A stretch of 64,000 bases of DNA. Origin: Pseudoduganella armeniaca. GTDB lineage: Bacteria > Pseudomonadota > Gammaproteobacteria > Burkholderiales > Burkholderiaceae_D. Position numbers and translations under genes: made by a program. The stretch spans positions 1,054,001 through 1,118,000 of the forward strand of contig NZ_CP028324.1 of assembly GCF_003028855.1 (NCBI RefSeq), in the 5' to 3' direction. Under the pieces are notes generated by a model. The model searched no databases, had not been told where the DNA came from, and saw nothing but the letters and a program-made list of their open reading frames with translations. Shown in pieces: positions 12,790-21,306 of this stretch (positions are counted from its first letter, which is position 1; the number at the start of each line of letters is the position of its first letter).

Positions 12790-12855
12790 AAAACCCGGGA
12801 CAGACCCTGGTTTTTGGGAAATATTTCCTGGAAACAGGGGACTGTCCCGAGTTTT
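12790..12855. repeat. Imperfect 33-bp-arm palindrome
   Basis: Arms 12790-12822 and 12823-12855 are largely complementary with a few mismatches and no loop. They contain CGGGACAG on one side and CTGTCCCG on the other, the core shared with the other intergenic palindromes in this window. It lies between the divergent kinase and transporter genes, just upstream of the transporter promoter. Confidence 0.75.
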
Positions 12856-12864
12856 GATTATTTC

Positions 12865-12904
12865 TTGCTTAACGTCCCGTTCAGTTGTACGATGACATAC
12901 AACT
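12865..12904 (+). promoter_or_regulatory. Promoter and FadR/GntR-type operator of the transporter operon
   Basis: TTGCTT (12865-12870) and TACGAT (12888-12893) are spaced by 17 bases. The -10 lies inside the inverted repeat AGTTGTA-N8-TACAACT (12883-12904). The same half-sites with the same 8-base spacing and the same placement over the -10 occur upstream of kdgD (19196-19215). This is the layout expected for repression by the GntR-family regulator encoded at 19984-20715. Confidence 0.75.
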
Positions 12905-12959
12905 AGGGCCGCTCTCGCCGGAGACCGAGAGATCGACGATAACCAAACCAAGTGATCCC

Positions 12960-14366
12960 ATGAAGCTCAACGAGCCTGTCAGCCAGCCAAGCGCTGGCGC
13001 ACGCGGCGCTACCGCCGTCGGCAATTACCGCTGGACGATTTGCGCGCTGCTGTTCTTCGCCACCACCGTCAACTACCTGGACCGCCAGGTACTGAGCCTG
13101 CTGGCGCCGCAGCTCACCAAGGAATTCAACTGGTCGAACACCGACTACGCCAACATCACGGCGGCATTCCAGTTCGTGTATGCGCTGTCGATGGTGTTCG
13201 CCGGCCCGATCGTCGACCGCATCGGCACCAAGCGCGCCTACCTGTGGGCCATCGCCGTGTGGTCCGGTGGCGCCATCATGCACGCCTACTCGGTGCCGAT
13301 GGGGCACGCCGTCGGCGGCGCGCTGGGTGCGCTGGGCATGGTGACGGCGCCGGCGTCGATCATCGGCTTCATGCTGTCGCGCGCCGTGCTGGCGGTGGGC
13401 GAGGCGGGCAACTTCCCCGCCGCGATCAAGGCCACGGCCGAGTATTTCCCCAAGCGCGAGCGCTCGTTCGCGACCGGCATCTTCAATTCCGGCGCCAATA
13501 TCGGCGCCATCCTGGCGCCGCTGACGGTGCCCTGGATCGCCATCAACTGGGGCTGGCAGGCCGCCTTCATCGTCATCGGCGCCATCGGCTTCGTGTGGAT
13601 GATCGCGTGGCAGATGCTGTTCGATACGCCGGAGCGGCAGAAGCGCCTGTCGAAGGCGGAGCTGGCGTATATCCGCAGCGATGCGCCGGCCGCGACGACG
13701 ACGTCCGCGCCGGCCGGCGCCAAGGTGCCGTGGTTCCGCCTGCTGGCCTACCGCCAGACCTGGGCCTTCGCCTTCGGCAAATTCATGACGGACGGGGTCT
13801 GGTGGTTCTTCCTGTTCTGGCTGCCGAAATACCTGGCGTCCACCTACGGCATGGGACCGGCCGACATCGTACTGCCGCTGGCCGTGTTGTACAGCATGAC
13901 GATGATCGGCAGCATCGGCGGCGGCTACTTCCCCGCCTACTTCATGGACCAGGGCGCGTCGCCCTACGACGGCCGCATGAAGGCGATGCTCGTCATCGCC
14001 TGCTTCCCGCTGGTCGTGCTGCTGGCGCAGCCGCTGGGGTCCATCAGCTACTGGATGCCGGTACTGCTGATCGGCATCGGCGCCTCGGCGCACCAGGCCT
14101 GGTCGGCCAACCTGTTCACGACCGTCTCGGACATGTTCCCGCAGCGTACCGTGGCCTCCGTCATCGGCATCGGCGGCATGGCCGGCGGCCTGGGTGGTGT
14201 AGCCGTCTCGAAAGCGGGCGGCTGGCTGTTCGATTATTATGGCGCACAGGGCCAGCTGGCCACGGGCTACATGATCATGTTCGCGTTCTGCGCGCTGGCC
14301 TACCTGCTGGCTTGGGGCGTCATGAAGACGCTGGTCCCACGCTACAAGGAAATCACGGACATCTGA
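12960..14366 (+). CDS. MFS transporter, anion:cation symporter / hexuronate (ExuT-like) family
   Basis: This 468-residue inner-membrane transporter has about 12 hydrophobic segments. The N-terminal region (FFATTVNYLDRQVLSLLAP) and the following GPIVDRIGTKRAY loop are characteristic of the ACS family that imports hexuronates and sugar acids by proton symport. The start at 12960 is chosen because the earlier ATG at 12885 lies inside the operator. The neighbouring catabolic genes (lactonase, KdgD, semialdehyde dehydrogenase) and the shared operator support a hexuronate, aldarate or aldonate as substrate. The stop overlaps the next ATG by one base. Confidence 0.85.
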   Translation: MKLNEPVSQPSAGARGATAVGNYRWTICALLFFATTVNYLDRQVLSLLAPQLTKEFNWSNTDYANITAAFQFVYALSMVFAGPIVDRIGTKRAYLWAIAVWSGGAIMHAYSVPMGHAVGGALGALGMVTAPASIIGFMLSRAVLAVGEAGNFPAAIKATAEYFPKRERSFATGIFNSGANIGAILAPLTVPWIAINWGWQAAFIVIGAIGFVWMIAWQMLFDTPERQKRLSKAELAYIRSDAPAATTTSAPAGAKVPWFRLLAYRQTWAFAFGKFMTDGVWWFFLFWLPKYLASTYGMGPADIVLPLAVLYSMTMIGSIGGGYFPAYFMDQGASPYDGRMKAMLVIACFPLVVLLAQPLGSISYWMPVLLIGIGASAHQAWSANLFTTVSDMFPQRTVASVIGIGGMAGGLGGVAVSKAGGWLFDYYGAQGQLATGYMIMFAFCALAYLLAWGVMKTLVPRYKEITDI

Positions 14367-15481
14367 TGCGACGATTGTTCTGCGCGGTCCTGCTGGTCGC
14401 GGCGGTGCCGGCCGGTGCCACCGGCATCGCGGTGCAGCCGTATGGCACGACGCCGGACGGCGCCCCGGTCGAGAAGGTCACGCTGACCAACGACCGCGGC
14501 ATGACCTTGGCCTATATCGACTACGGCGCGACCATCGTGGCCGCCGCGGCGGCCGACCGGACCGGCGCGCGCCGCAACGTCGTCCTCGACCTGCCGGACC
14601 TGGCGGCGTACCAGCGCAGCACGCGCAAATGGGGCGCCATCATCGGCCGCTACGCCGGCCGCATCGGCGGCGCGCGCTACACGCTGGACGGCAAGACGGT
14701 GCAGCTGCAGCCCAACCTGCGCGGCCTGACGATCCACGGCGGCCCGCCCGGCTACGAACAGCGCGTCTGGCAGCGCCGCGACTTCGCCGACAGGGCCTCG
14801 ATCGGCTCCGTCTACACCTTGGTCAGCCCGGACGGCGACCAGTCCTTCCCCGGCAAGCTGACGCTGCACGTTACCTACCGCCTGCTGCGTGCCAGCGACG
14901 AGTTCCGCATCGAGTACGAAGCGGTGACGGATGCGCCGACGGTCGTCAATTTTACCAACCACGCCTACTTCAACCTGGCCGGCGCCGGCAGCCATGGCCT
15001 GGCCACGCACCGCTTCCAGTTCGACGCCGACCGCTACGCCGTCACGGACGCGAACCGGGTGCCCACGGGAGAGTTGGCCAGCGTGGCCGGCACGCCGCTG
15101 GATTTTCGTCGGCCGGCCAGCGCCGCCGCGCGGCTGCAGGCACCGTCGGCACTGCTGGGCGATCCGCCCGGCTTCGACCACAGCCTGGTATTTACGAAAG
15201 GGCCAGGCCAGCTGGCGCGCGTGGCCGTCATCGACGACGCCGCCAGCGGCATTCGGATGGAAATCGCCACGACGGAACCGTCGGCGCAGTTCTACACGGC
15301 CAACGCGTTCGATGGGAAAGAGGTGGGCAGCAGCGGCAGCGCTTACCAGCGTTACGACGGCTTCGCGTTCGAGACCCAGCACCTGCCGGACAGCCCGAAC
15401 CAGCCATCGTTCCCCAGCACGGTGCTGCGGCCGGGCGAAGTGTTCCGTTCAATCACGAGCTTGCGCTTTACACGCCCTTAG
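14366..15481 (+). CDS. Aldose 1-epimerase (galactose mutarotase family), exported
   Basis: This 371-residue protein has an N-terminal signal peptide (residues 1 to about 19, cleavage near AGA), so it should act in the periplasm. Mutarotase hallmarks are NFTNHAYFNLAG with the catalytic His, a GFDHS segment, and a C-terminal Glu region (YDGFAFETQ). It interconverts alpha and beta anomers of aldoses or uronic acids, probably supplying the anomer preferred by the co-transcribed transporter. It overlaps the transporter stop (TGATG), indicating coupling. Confidence 0.88.
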   Translation: MRRLFCAVLLVAAVPAGATGIAVQPYGTTPDGAPVEKVTLTNDRGMTLAYIDYGATIVAAAAADRTGARRNVVLDLPDLAAYQRSTRKWGAIIGRYAGRIGGARYTLDGKTVQLQPNLRGLTIHGGPPGYEQRVWQRRDFADRASIGSVYTLVSPDGDQSFPGKLTLHVTYRLLRASDEFRIEYEAVTDAPTVVNFTNHAYFNLAGAGSHGLATHRFQFDADRYAVTDANRVPTGELASVAGTPLDFRRPASAAARLQAPSALLGDPPGFDHSLVFTKGPGQLARVAVIDDAASGIRMEIATTEPSAQFYTANAFDGKEVGSSGSAYQRYDGFAFETQHLPDSPNQPSFPSTVLRPGEVFRSITSLRFTRP

Positions 15482-15525
15482 GCTGGAAAATCGGCACCCC
15501 AAGCCGAAGCCCAAGACCGAGAACC

Positions 15526-15552
15526 GGGGTCAGACCCGGCGGGTCTGACCCC
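15526..15552. terminator. GGGGTCAGACCC palindrome between convergent operons
   Basis: Perfect 12-bp arms 15526-15537 and 15541-15552 with loop GGC. It is positioned exactly where the plus-strand transporter operon meets the minus-strand catabolic operon. It belongs to the same family as the repeat at 19261-19285, which has nearly identical arms. A terminator role is inferred from position; there is no T-tract. Confidence 0.7.
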
Positions 15553-15642
15553 AGCTCTCTGCTCGTGGGTGAAAATAATCCGGCAGCCAGGCTGCCTGCT
15601 CTTGCTAACCTGGCGCTGAGGACAGCCCCGACTTTCGGCGCT

Positions 15643-16542
15643 TCAGAACGCGCAGGGCGCGTCGGCCAGGCCCTGCACGCCGGGTCGCAGCAGCACGACG
15701 GCGCCACCCCATTCAGCATCTTCCGGCTTGCCCGAGACGATCGACGTGACGATCAAGGTCTTCAGGTCGGCGCCGCCGAACGTGCACATCGACGGTTTCA
15801 GGAACGGCAGGTCGATCCTGCGATCGAGCTTGCCGGACGGCGTGAAGCGCAACAGGCAGCCGGCGTCGTTGGCGCAGCTCCAGTAGCAGCCGTCCGCGTC
15901 GACCACGGCGCCATCCGGCCGGCCCACGTGCTCGGCCAGGTTGGCGAACACGCGCCGGTTGGACGGCACGCCCGTCGCGACGTCGTAGTCGAACGCCCAC
16001 ACCAGGCGACTCTTCGGATGCGAGTCGGACAGGTACATGGTGCGCCCATCCGGCGACCAGGACAGCCCGTTCTGCGTGAACAGGCCGCCGACGACCGGCG
16101 CCGACAGGCCGTTCGCATCGTAGCGGTACAACTGCCCGATATCCTTCCCGGCGCTCATGTCCATGAACATGGTGCCGCTCCAGAAGCGGCCCTGGCGGTC
16201 GGTGCGGCCGTCGTTGAAGCGCATCCCAGCGCCCAACTCGGCCGGCTTGCCCAGCAGGGTGACGGCCACGCTGCCGTTGTCGATCAGATCGCTGCTTTCC
16301 AGCTCGACCTTGAACATGCCCGTCTCCATGCCGGCAATCAGCCCGCCGCGCGCACGCGGCGCCACGCAGGCCACCATCTCGGGCGCCTGCCACGAGCGCG
16401 TGCGGCCGGCGGCATCGAGCCGCCAGATGCGCTTGGCAGGAATGTCGACCCAATACCAAGCGCGCGCGGCGGCATCCCACGCCGGGCTTTCGCCCGTCGC
16501 GCAATGTACACCGTCGATGCGTTCGATCGACGGTCCCGCCAT
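15643..16542 (-). CDS. SMP-30/gluconolactonase/LRE family lactonase
   Basis: This 299-residue six-bladed beta-propeller protein has family motifs GESPAWD near residue 19, MRFNDGRTDRQGRFWSGTM in the middle and NGLSWSPDGRTMYLSDS. These carry the Glu, Asn and Asp residues that bind the catalytic divalent metal in this family. It probably hydrolyses an aldono- or aldarolactone produced from the imported sugar. The start ATG overlaps the stop of the dehydrogenase (TAATG). The open frame extends far upstream inside the dehydrogenase, but that part is a shadow. Confidence 0.88.
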   Translation of the reverse strand: MAGPSIERIDGVHCATGESPAWDAAARAWYWVDIPAKRIWRLDAAGRTRSWQAPEMVACVAPRARGGLIAGMETGMFKVELESSDLIDNGSVAVTLLGKPAELGAGMRFNDGRTDRQGRFWSGTMFMDMSAGKDIGQLYRYDANGLSAPVVGGLFTQNGLSWSPDGRTMYLSDSHPKSRLVWAFDYDVATGVPSNRRVFANLAEHVGRPDGAVVDADGCYWSCANDAGCLLRFTPSGKLDRRIDLPFLKPSMCTFGGADLKTLIVTSIVSGKPEDAEWGGAVVLLRPGVQGLADAPCAF

Positions 16543-18116
16543 TACTTCAGCACCAGTTCGCCGTCGACGACGCGCGGGATGGCCAGCGGGTTGTCGCCGG
16601 CCAGCGCGGCCGGCAGCAGCTCGGCCGGCACGTCCTGGTAGCACACCGGGCGCAGGAAGCGGTCGATCGCCGAGGCGCCCACCGAGGTGGAACGGCTGTC
16701 CGACGTGGACGGGAACGGGCCGCCATGCACCATCGCGTGCGCCACTTCGACGCCGGTACCGAAGCCGTTGAACAGGATGCGGCCGGCCTTGCGTTCCAGG
16801 GTCGGCAGCAGTTTTTTGGCGATGCCGATGTCGGCGCCCGTCGCGTGCACGGCCGCCGTCAGCTGGCCCTCGACGTGTTCCGCCACCTCGATCAGCTGCG
16901 CCTCGCTGTGGCAGCGGATCAGCAGCGAGCATGGGCCGAAGATCTCGTCTTCCAGCTCCGGCTTGGCCAGGAACGTGGCGGCATCGGTCGTGTACAGCGC
17001 GGCGACGGCGCTGCACGGGTTGTCGGTAGTCTGGCCCTGCGCCAGCAAGGTCACGCCTTCGACCTTGCCCAGCTTGGCCACGCCGGTGGTGTAGGCCTGG
17101 TGGATGCCCGGGGTCAGCATCGTGGCGGCGCCCTTGGCCTGCAATGCGGCGACGGTGCCCTGCACGAACTTGTCCAGCGCCGGCGACTCCAGCGCGATCA
17201 AGAGGCCCGGGTTGGTGCAGAACTGGCCGGCGCCCAGCGTGAGCGAGTCGGCGAACTGCTGCGGCAGTTTTTCGTTGGCCAGCGCGCCTTCGAGCAGGAA
17301 CACCGGATTGATGCTGCTCATTTCCGCGTACACGGGGATCGGCTCGGGCCGCGCCGCCGCCGTCTTCATCAGCGCGATGCCGCCGGCGCGCGACCCGGTG
17401 AAGCCGACCGCCTTGATGTGCGGATGGCTGACGAGGTTCTGGCCGATGCTCTGGCCGGCGCCGATCAGCATCGAGAACACGCCTTCCGGCATGTCGCTGT
17501 CGATGGCGGCCTGCTGCACGGCTTTCGCCACCAGTTCCGAGGTGCCCAGGTGGGCCGAGTGGGCCTTCACGACGACCGGGCAGCCGGCCGCCAGCGCGGA
17601 GGCGGTGTCGCCACCGGCCACCGAGAAGGCCAGCGGGAAGTTCGATGCGCCGAACACGGCGACGGGGCCCAGGCCGATCTTGCGCAGGCGCAGGTCGGGG
17701 CGCGGCGCCGGCGCGCGGTCGGGCAGGGCGGAGTCCAGGGTGGCGCAGAGGTAGCGGCCGTCGCGCACGACTTTGGCGAACAGGCGCAGCTGGTTGCAGG
17801 TGCGGCCACGTTCGCCCTCCAGGCGCGCCTGCGGCAGGCCGGATTCCTGCATGGCGCGTTCGATCAGCGCCGGGCCCAGGTCCATGATGCGGTCGGCGAT
17901 GGTCTCGAGGAACTTGGCGCGCTGTTCCGGCGTCGTCTCGCGGTAGCGGTCGAAGGCTTGCCAGGCGAGGGTGCAGGCCTGTTCCAGTTCGGCCTCGGAT
18001 GCCAGGCCGAATGGCGGCTCGATCTGCGCGTTGCGCGATGGGTCCACGGCCTTGACGGTCCCTTCCTTGCCCAGCACGGCCTTGCGGCCGATGATCATTT
18101 CACCCTTGATTTGCAT
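16542..18116 (-). CDS. 2,5-dioxovalerate (alpha-ketoglutarate semialdehyde) dehydrogenase
   Basis: This 524-residue aldehyde dehydrogenase superfamily enzyme oxidises 2,5-dioxopentanoate to 2-oxoglutarate, the last step of the pathway that follows KdgD. Diagnostic stretches are [30 protein letters not shown], the glycine motif GFTGSRAGG and the catalytic cysteine in [10 protein letters not shown]. The style is that of the sugar-acid KGSADH group rather than succinate-semialdehyde dehydrogenases. A good ribosome-binding site (AAAGGAGAGCAT) precedes the ATG at 18116 and supports that start. It lies downstream of kdgD with a 113-base gap and is coupled to the lactonase. Confidence 0.9.
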   Translation of the reverse strand: MQIKGEMIIGRKAVLGKEGTVKAVDPSRNAQIEPPFGLASEAELEQACTLAWQAFDRYRETTPEQRAKFLETIADRIMDLGPALIERAMQESGLPQARLEGERGRTCNQLRLFAKVVRDGRYLCATLDSALPDRAPAPRPDLRLRKIGLGPVAVFGASNFPLAFSVAGGDTASALAAGCPVVVKAHSAHLGTSELVAKAVQQAAIDSDMPEGVFSMLIGAGQSIGQNLVSHPHIKAVGFTGSRAGGIALMKTAAARPEPIPVYAEMSSINPVFLLEGALANEKLPQQFADSLTLGAGQFCTNPGLLIALESPALDKFVQGTVAALQAKGAATMLTPGIHQAYTTGVAKLGKVEGVTLLAQGQTTDNPCSAVAALYTTDAATFLAKPELEDEIFGPCSLLIRCHSEAQLIEVAEHVEGQLTAAVHATGADIGIAKKLLPTLERKAGRILFNGFGTGVEVAHAMVHGGPFPSTSDSRSTSVGASAIDRFLRPVCYQDVPAELLPAALAGDNPLAIPRVVDGELVLK

Positions 18117-18182
18117 ATGCTCTCCTTTTAGTCGCGGCGCCTGGTGGCGCGCAGCGGTTATTCCAGCAGCCAGAATAGCTAA

Positions 18183-18202
18183 ATGCGGGCCGTGGCCCGC
18201 AT
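18183..18202. terminator. GC-rich inverted repeat between kdgD and the dehydrogenase
   Basis: ATGCGGGCC (18183-18191) and GGCCCGCAT (18194-18202) form a short hairpin. On the minus strand it is followed only by TTTAGC, a weak T-run. On the plus strand TTTTTT follows at 18205-18210. It may attenuate read-through from kdgD into the dehydrogenase. Confidence 0.4.
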
Positions 18203-18229
18203 CGGTTTTTTGCAGCAGTGCAGACGCTG

Positions 18230-19141
18230 TTATTGCGGGCCTTGGGCACGCATCAGTTTCTCCAGCATCGCGTATTCCTCTTCCGTCAGGTCGGTCAGCG
18301 GCGCGCGCACCGGACCGGCGTCGTAGCCGGCGATCTTCGCGCCCGCCTTGACGATCGACACCGCGTAGCCGGCCTTGCGGTTGCGGATGGCCAGATACGG
18401 CAGGAAGAATTCGTCCAGCAGGCGGTTCTGCGTTTCACGGTCGTCCGACGCGACAGCGTGGTAGAAGTCCATGGCCAGCTTCGGCATGAAGTTGAATACC
18501 GCCGACGAGTATACCGGGGTACCGAGCGCCTTGTAGGCCGCGGCATAAACTTCCGCCGTCGGCAGGCCGCCCAGGTAGCTGAAGCGGTCGCCCATGCGGC
18601 GCCAGATCGAGACCATCAGTTCGATGTCGCCGATGCCGTCCTTGAAGCCGATCAGGTTCGGATTGCGCTCGGCCAGGATCTCGAGCGAATCGGCCGTCAG
18701 GCGGCACGCGCCGCGGTTGTAGACGACCACGCCGAAGTCGACCGACTTGCAGACCTCTTCCACGTGGCGGATCAGGCCATCCTGGCTGGCTTCCGTCAGG
18801 TAGTGCGGCAGCAGCAGGATGCCCTGCGCGCCCACGCGTTCCGCTTCCTGCGCATAGGCGATGGCCGCGCGGGTCGGGCCGCCTGCACCGGCCAGGATCG
18901 GCACCTTGCCGCGGCAGGTGTCGACGGCGGTCTTGATGATGTCGGTGTATTCGCTCGGGGTCAGCGAGAAGAACTCACCGGTGCCGCCGGCCGCGAACAG
19001 CGCGGAGGCGCCGTACGGCGCCAGCCATTCCAGGCGCTTGGCGTAGGTGTCGGCACGGAAGTCGCCATTGGCATCGAAGTCGGTCACCGGGAACGACAGC
19101 AGGCCATGGGACAGGACGGTTTGGAGTTCTTTGGGTTGCAT
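18230..19141 (-). CDS. kdgD: 5-dehydro-4-deoxyglucarate dehydratase
   Basis: This 303-residue member of the DapA/NAL aldolase superfamily dehydrates and decarboxylates 5-keto-4-deoxy-D-glucarate to 2,5-dioxovalerate. Visible features are [12 protein letters not shown] near residue 50 (substrate carboxylate loop), the Tyr in VVVYNRG near 141 and the Schiff-base lysine in [10 protein letters not shown] at about residue 167. The length and these motifs match KdgD rather than dihydrodipicolinate synthase. The ATG at 19141 follows a weak GAGAGA ribosome-binding site. A promoter and operator lie at 19196-19234. It heads the minus-strand operon ending at the lactonase. Confidence 0.94.
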   Translation of the reverse strand: MQPKELQTVLSHGLLSFPVTDFDANGDFRADTYAKRLEWLAPYGASALFAAGGTGEFFSLTPSEYTDIIKTAVDTCRGKVPILAGAGGPTRAAIAYAQEAERVGAQGILLLPHYLTEASQDGLIRHVEEVCKSVDFGVVVYNRGACRLTADSLEILAERNPNLIGFKDGIGDIELMVSIWRRMGDRFSYLGGLPTAEVYAAAYKALGTPVYSSAVFNFMPKLAMDFYHAVASDDRETQNRLLDEFFLPYLAIRNRKAGYAVSIVKAGAKIAGYDAGPVRAPLTDLTEEEYAMLEKLMRAQGPQ

Positions 19142-19195
19142 GGATGTCTCTCGCTTCTTTGTCAGGGGGATCGAGGATGGAGGCTTGCGCTCATC

Positions 19196-19234
19196 GTTGT
19201 ATGACATCGTACAACCTAAAACGGACGGCTGCAA
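19196..19234 (-). promoter_or_regulatory. Promoter and FadR/GntR-type operator of the kdgD operon
   Basis: On the minus strand TTGCAG (19234-19229) and TACGAT (19211-19206) are 17 bases apart. The -10 is embedded in the inverted repeat GTTGTA-N8-TACAAC (19196-19215). The arrangement duplicates that of the transporter promoter at 12865-12904, including the CGATG spacer bases. Both operons therefore appear to be controlled by the same repressor. Confidence 0.75.
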
Positions 19235-19260
19235 GCGTTTTGGTTGCCGCCTGCACGATC

Positions 19261-19285
19261 GGGTCAGACCCGACGGGTCTGACCC
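19261..19285. repeat. GGGTCAGACCC palindrome
   Basis: Perfect 11-bp arms 19261-19271 and 19275-19285 around GAC, nearly identical to the element at 15526-15552. It lies between the kdgD promoter and the end of the minus-strand hypothetical gene at 19305, where it could terminate read-through from the regulator operon. Confidence 0.75.
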
Positions 19286-19304
19286 CAGCCCTTTCGTTTG
19301 GCTT

Positions 19305-19982
19305 CTACTTCGCGGCGGCTTCCGCGCAGGCGAGCTTTTCAGGGCAACTGTCCGCCGGCTTGGCTCCGGCCCACGCGGGTGCCCGGCAGGCGTTGGAGCA
19401 GAACAGCGGAGAAGCCGTGGGCGCTGACTCGCGTTCATCGTCGTAAGACCACCGCAACAAGCGGTCCTCCCGATCCCGCTCGAGGCTGACGACAGCGTTT
19501 CGCTCGCCAGTCACGGTATAGGTCAGGTGCGCGTAGGGATCGTGATGAATCGAGCGCGGTATCGGCCATGGCGTGACCTGCCAGATTTCCTGGAACTCCG
19601 CACGGGTCAACTCCCAACGACCCTTGAATTGGACGCCGGCATTGAGTAGCCGCCGCTCGTCCACGGGCGACTTGACGAGGATGCGAACCAACGCTTCCTG
19701 CCCGCGATCCTCGGCACCGGGCATGCGTCCGGTGAATGCATAGGCAACCCAGCCGGCAGACCCGCGCTCGAGCTTCACCGCCGGCACGCCAAACAAGGCC
19801 TTGAGCCGCGCTTCGGTGCTGGCCTCGTCCTCCAGCAGGCAGGAAGAGCGCAGCGCGGCCTTCAGGTTGACCAGGTAATCCCGCTCCGTCTGCAAAGGCA
19901 CCGCGCCAGGGCAGGGCAGGTCCGCCGCGCGCGACATGCCGGCGGCGCACAGCAGGGCAAGGGCCAGGCCGGCGGCACGCAT
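19305..19982 (-). CDS. Exported protein of unknown function downstream of the GntR regulator
   Basis: This 225-residue protein has a signal peptide at residues 1 to about 20 (cleavage after SRA). The mature part has five to six cysteines, including a C-terminal Cys-rich stretch ([16 protein letters not shown]). No domain is recognised. The start lies one base downstream of the regulator stop, so it is co-transcribed with gntR. The link to sugar-acid metabolism is only by position. Confidence 0.65.
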   Translation of the reverse strand: MRAAGLALALLCAAGMSRAADLPCPGAVPLQTERDYLVNLKAALRSSCLLEDEASTEARLKALFGVPAVKLERGSAGWVAYAFTGRMPGAEDRGQEALVRILVKSPVDERRLLNAGVQFKGRWELTRAEFQEIWQVTPWPIPRSIHHDPYAHLTYTVTGERNAVVSLERDREDRLLRWSYDDERESAPTASPLFCSNACRAPAWAGAKPADSCPEKLACAEAAAK

Positions 19983-19983
19983 G

Positions 19984-20715
19984 TCAGGCCGCCGCCGCCG
20001 TCTCTTCCTGCGCCTTGCGCAGCCGCTCGCGGCTGTTGGAGAGGTGGGTGCGCATCGCCGCCCGCGCCCCTTCCGGGTCGCGCCGCAGGATGGCGTTATA
20101 AATATCCTCGTGTTCGCGGTTGACGCGCTCCAGGTAGACCGCCGGATCGTCGTGCGCCAACTGCGCCGAGTTGACGCGGGCCCGCGGGATGATCGTCGTG
20201 CCCAGATGGGTCAGGATGTCGACGAAATAGCGGTTGCCCGTCGCCTGCGCGATCAGCAGGTGGAACTGCACGTCGGCCTCCACCGAGCCGCCTTGCACGA
20301 TGCGCTCCAGCGCGGCCGCCATCTCGCGGACCTGCTCGTCGGTACGGCGCGCCGCCGCCAGCCAGGCCGCTTCCGTCTCCAGGCTGATGCGCAGTTCCAG
20401 GATCGCCAGCACGTCGCCGATAGTGCGGATCGTGTCGGCCGAGATCAGCAGCGGCGGCGCGGGCGGCTCCAGCACGAAGGTGCCGATGCCGTGGCGCGTT
20501 TCGACCAGCCCGGCGGCCTGCAGGTGCGAGATCGCCTCGCGCACGACGGTGCGGCTGACACCGTGCAATTCCATGATGACGGATTCGGTCGGCAGCTTCT
20601 CGCCGGGTTTCAGGACGCCATCGCGAATGCTGGCGCCGATGCTCTCGACCACGCCCTGGGCAAGGTTGCGATGGCGCCTTTTCGGCGGCGTAACGGTGGC
20701 GGTCAGTTCGGACAT
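19984..20715 (-). CDS. GntR family regulator, FadR subfamily (FCD domain), probable repressor of the sugar-acid operons
   Basis: This 243-residue protein has an N-terminal winged helix with the family motif PGEKLPTESVIMELHGVSRTVVREAISHLQAAG (residues 37 to about 70). An FCD ligand domain follows, with metal-binding positions suggested by VQFHLLIAQ, and by DPA and NREHEDIYNAI near the end. FadR-type regulators bind palindromes of the TTGT-N-ACAA kind. Two such sites with identical geometry sit on the promoters of the flanking transporter and kdgD operons, and a half-site lies upstream of this gene. The effector is probably a pathway sugar acid. Confidence 0.9.
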   Translation of the reverse strand: MSELTATVTPPKRRHRNLAQGVVESIGASIRDGVLKPGEKLPTESVIMELHGVSRTVVREAISHLQAAGLVETRHGIGTFVLEPPAPPLLISADTIRTIGDVLAILELRISLETEAAWLAAARRTDEQVREMAAALERIVQGGSVEADVQFHLLIAQATGNRYFVDILTHLGTTIIPRARVNSAQLAHDDPAVYLERVNREHEDIYNAILRRDPEGARAAMRTHLSNSRERLRKAQEETAAAA

Positions 20716-20742
20716 GGCGATGGGCTGGAAAGGGAAGTGATC

Positions 20743-20751
20743 ATTATAGCA
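20743..20751 (-). promoter_or_regulatory. Candidate extended -10 promoter of the GntR regulator gene
   Basis: On the minus strand TGCTATAAT (20751-20743) is a consensus extended -10 element, 28 bases upstream of the regulator ATG. No matching -35 is seen. Confidence 0.5.
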
Positions 20752-20773
20752 GCAGCATTGCAGGCCTCCCCGG

Positions 20774-20786
20774 GTTGTACGATGAC
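20774..20786 (+). promoter_or_regulatory. Degenerate GntR operator half-site
   Basis: GTTGTACGATGAC is identical to the left 13 bases of the transporter operator, but the second TACAAC half is absent. TTGCAG precedes it at 20758-20763 with only a 14-base gap to TACGAT. It is either a weak autoregulatory site for the regulator or a decayed copy of the kdgD promoter. Confidence 0.45.
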
Positions 20787-20828
20787 TGCCGGGCTAAAAA
20801 GCGCAGTTGTTTCCCGAGTGCTGCTATA

Positions 20829-20844
20829 CTGTATAAACGTACAG
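20829..20844. promoter_or_regulatory. LexA (SOS) box
   Basis: CTGTATAAACGTACAG fits the LexA consensus CTGT-N8-ACAG exactly, and the palindrome extends outward (TACTGT...ACAGTA). It lies 20 bases upstream of the ATG of the small gene at 20865, a typical operator position. Confidence 0.75.
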
Positions 20845-20864
20845 TATTATTTCTTGGGTGCATC

Positions 20865-21233
20865 ATGAGAATCAAAATGGTCAAACTGCGCATGGGCGGC
20901 ATTTCGTTGCCCAGCCGCGTCCTGGGCGACCGCGCGGCGCCCCGCTTTGGCGAATTGCGCATCCTCGATACGGACGACCAGGGCCTGCGCCGCCCGGTCA
21001 AGCTGGCGCGCCTGATGGAGCACGGTTCGCCGGTGATCCGCGAAACGCTGCTGGAACCGCGCATCCTGTGGTGTGGCGACGGCCGCTTCACGCTGACGGG
21101 CTTCGAGCGCATCCGCAACCGCAACGGCGAAATCGTCGAGTATGCGCAGTCGTGGCTGTGCGAGATTGACTTCAGCCCGCCGCCGGAACCGCCGCGCGAC
21201 ACCTTGCGAGCCGCGCCTTACAAGGATCGTTAA
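20865..21233 (+). CDS. Small protein of unknown function, probably SOS-regulated
   Basis: A 122-residue basic protein with no signal peptide, transmembrane segment or domain that I recognise. The central part (residues 40-100) looks folded, with a GRFTLTGFERI strand-like region and a WLCEIDF end. A perfect LexA box immediately upstream suggests induction by DNA damage. The start at 20865 is chosen because the frame upstream runs through the operator. It is not adjacent to known SOS genes (imuA, imuB, dnaE2, recN). Confidence 0.7.
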   Translation: MRIKMVKLRMGGISLPSRVLGDRAAPRFGELRILDTDDQGLRRPVKLARLMEHGSPVIRETLLEPRILWCGDGRFTLTGFERIRNRNGEIVEYAQSWLCEIDFSPPPEPPRDTLRAAPYKDR

Positions 21234-21263
21234 TGCACGTTTATGCGTTTTCTTTGCACGTTT
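21234..21263 (+). promoter_or_regulatory. Tandem TGCACGTTT repeats upstream of the DeoR gene
   Basis: TGCACGTTT occurs at 21234-21242 and again at 21255-21263, a 21-base period equal to two helical turns. DeoR/GlpR regulators commonly bind such short direct repeats, so this is a candidate autoregulatory operator. Confidence 0.45.
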
Positions 21264-21306
21264 GTTCGTGTATGCTTGCGCTACTTGAACGACGTGGAGC
21301 ATATGC

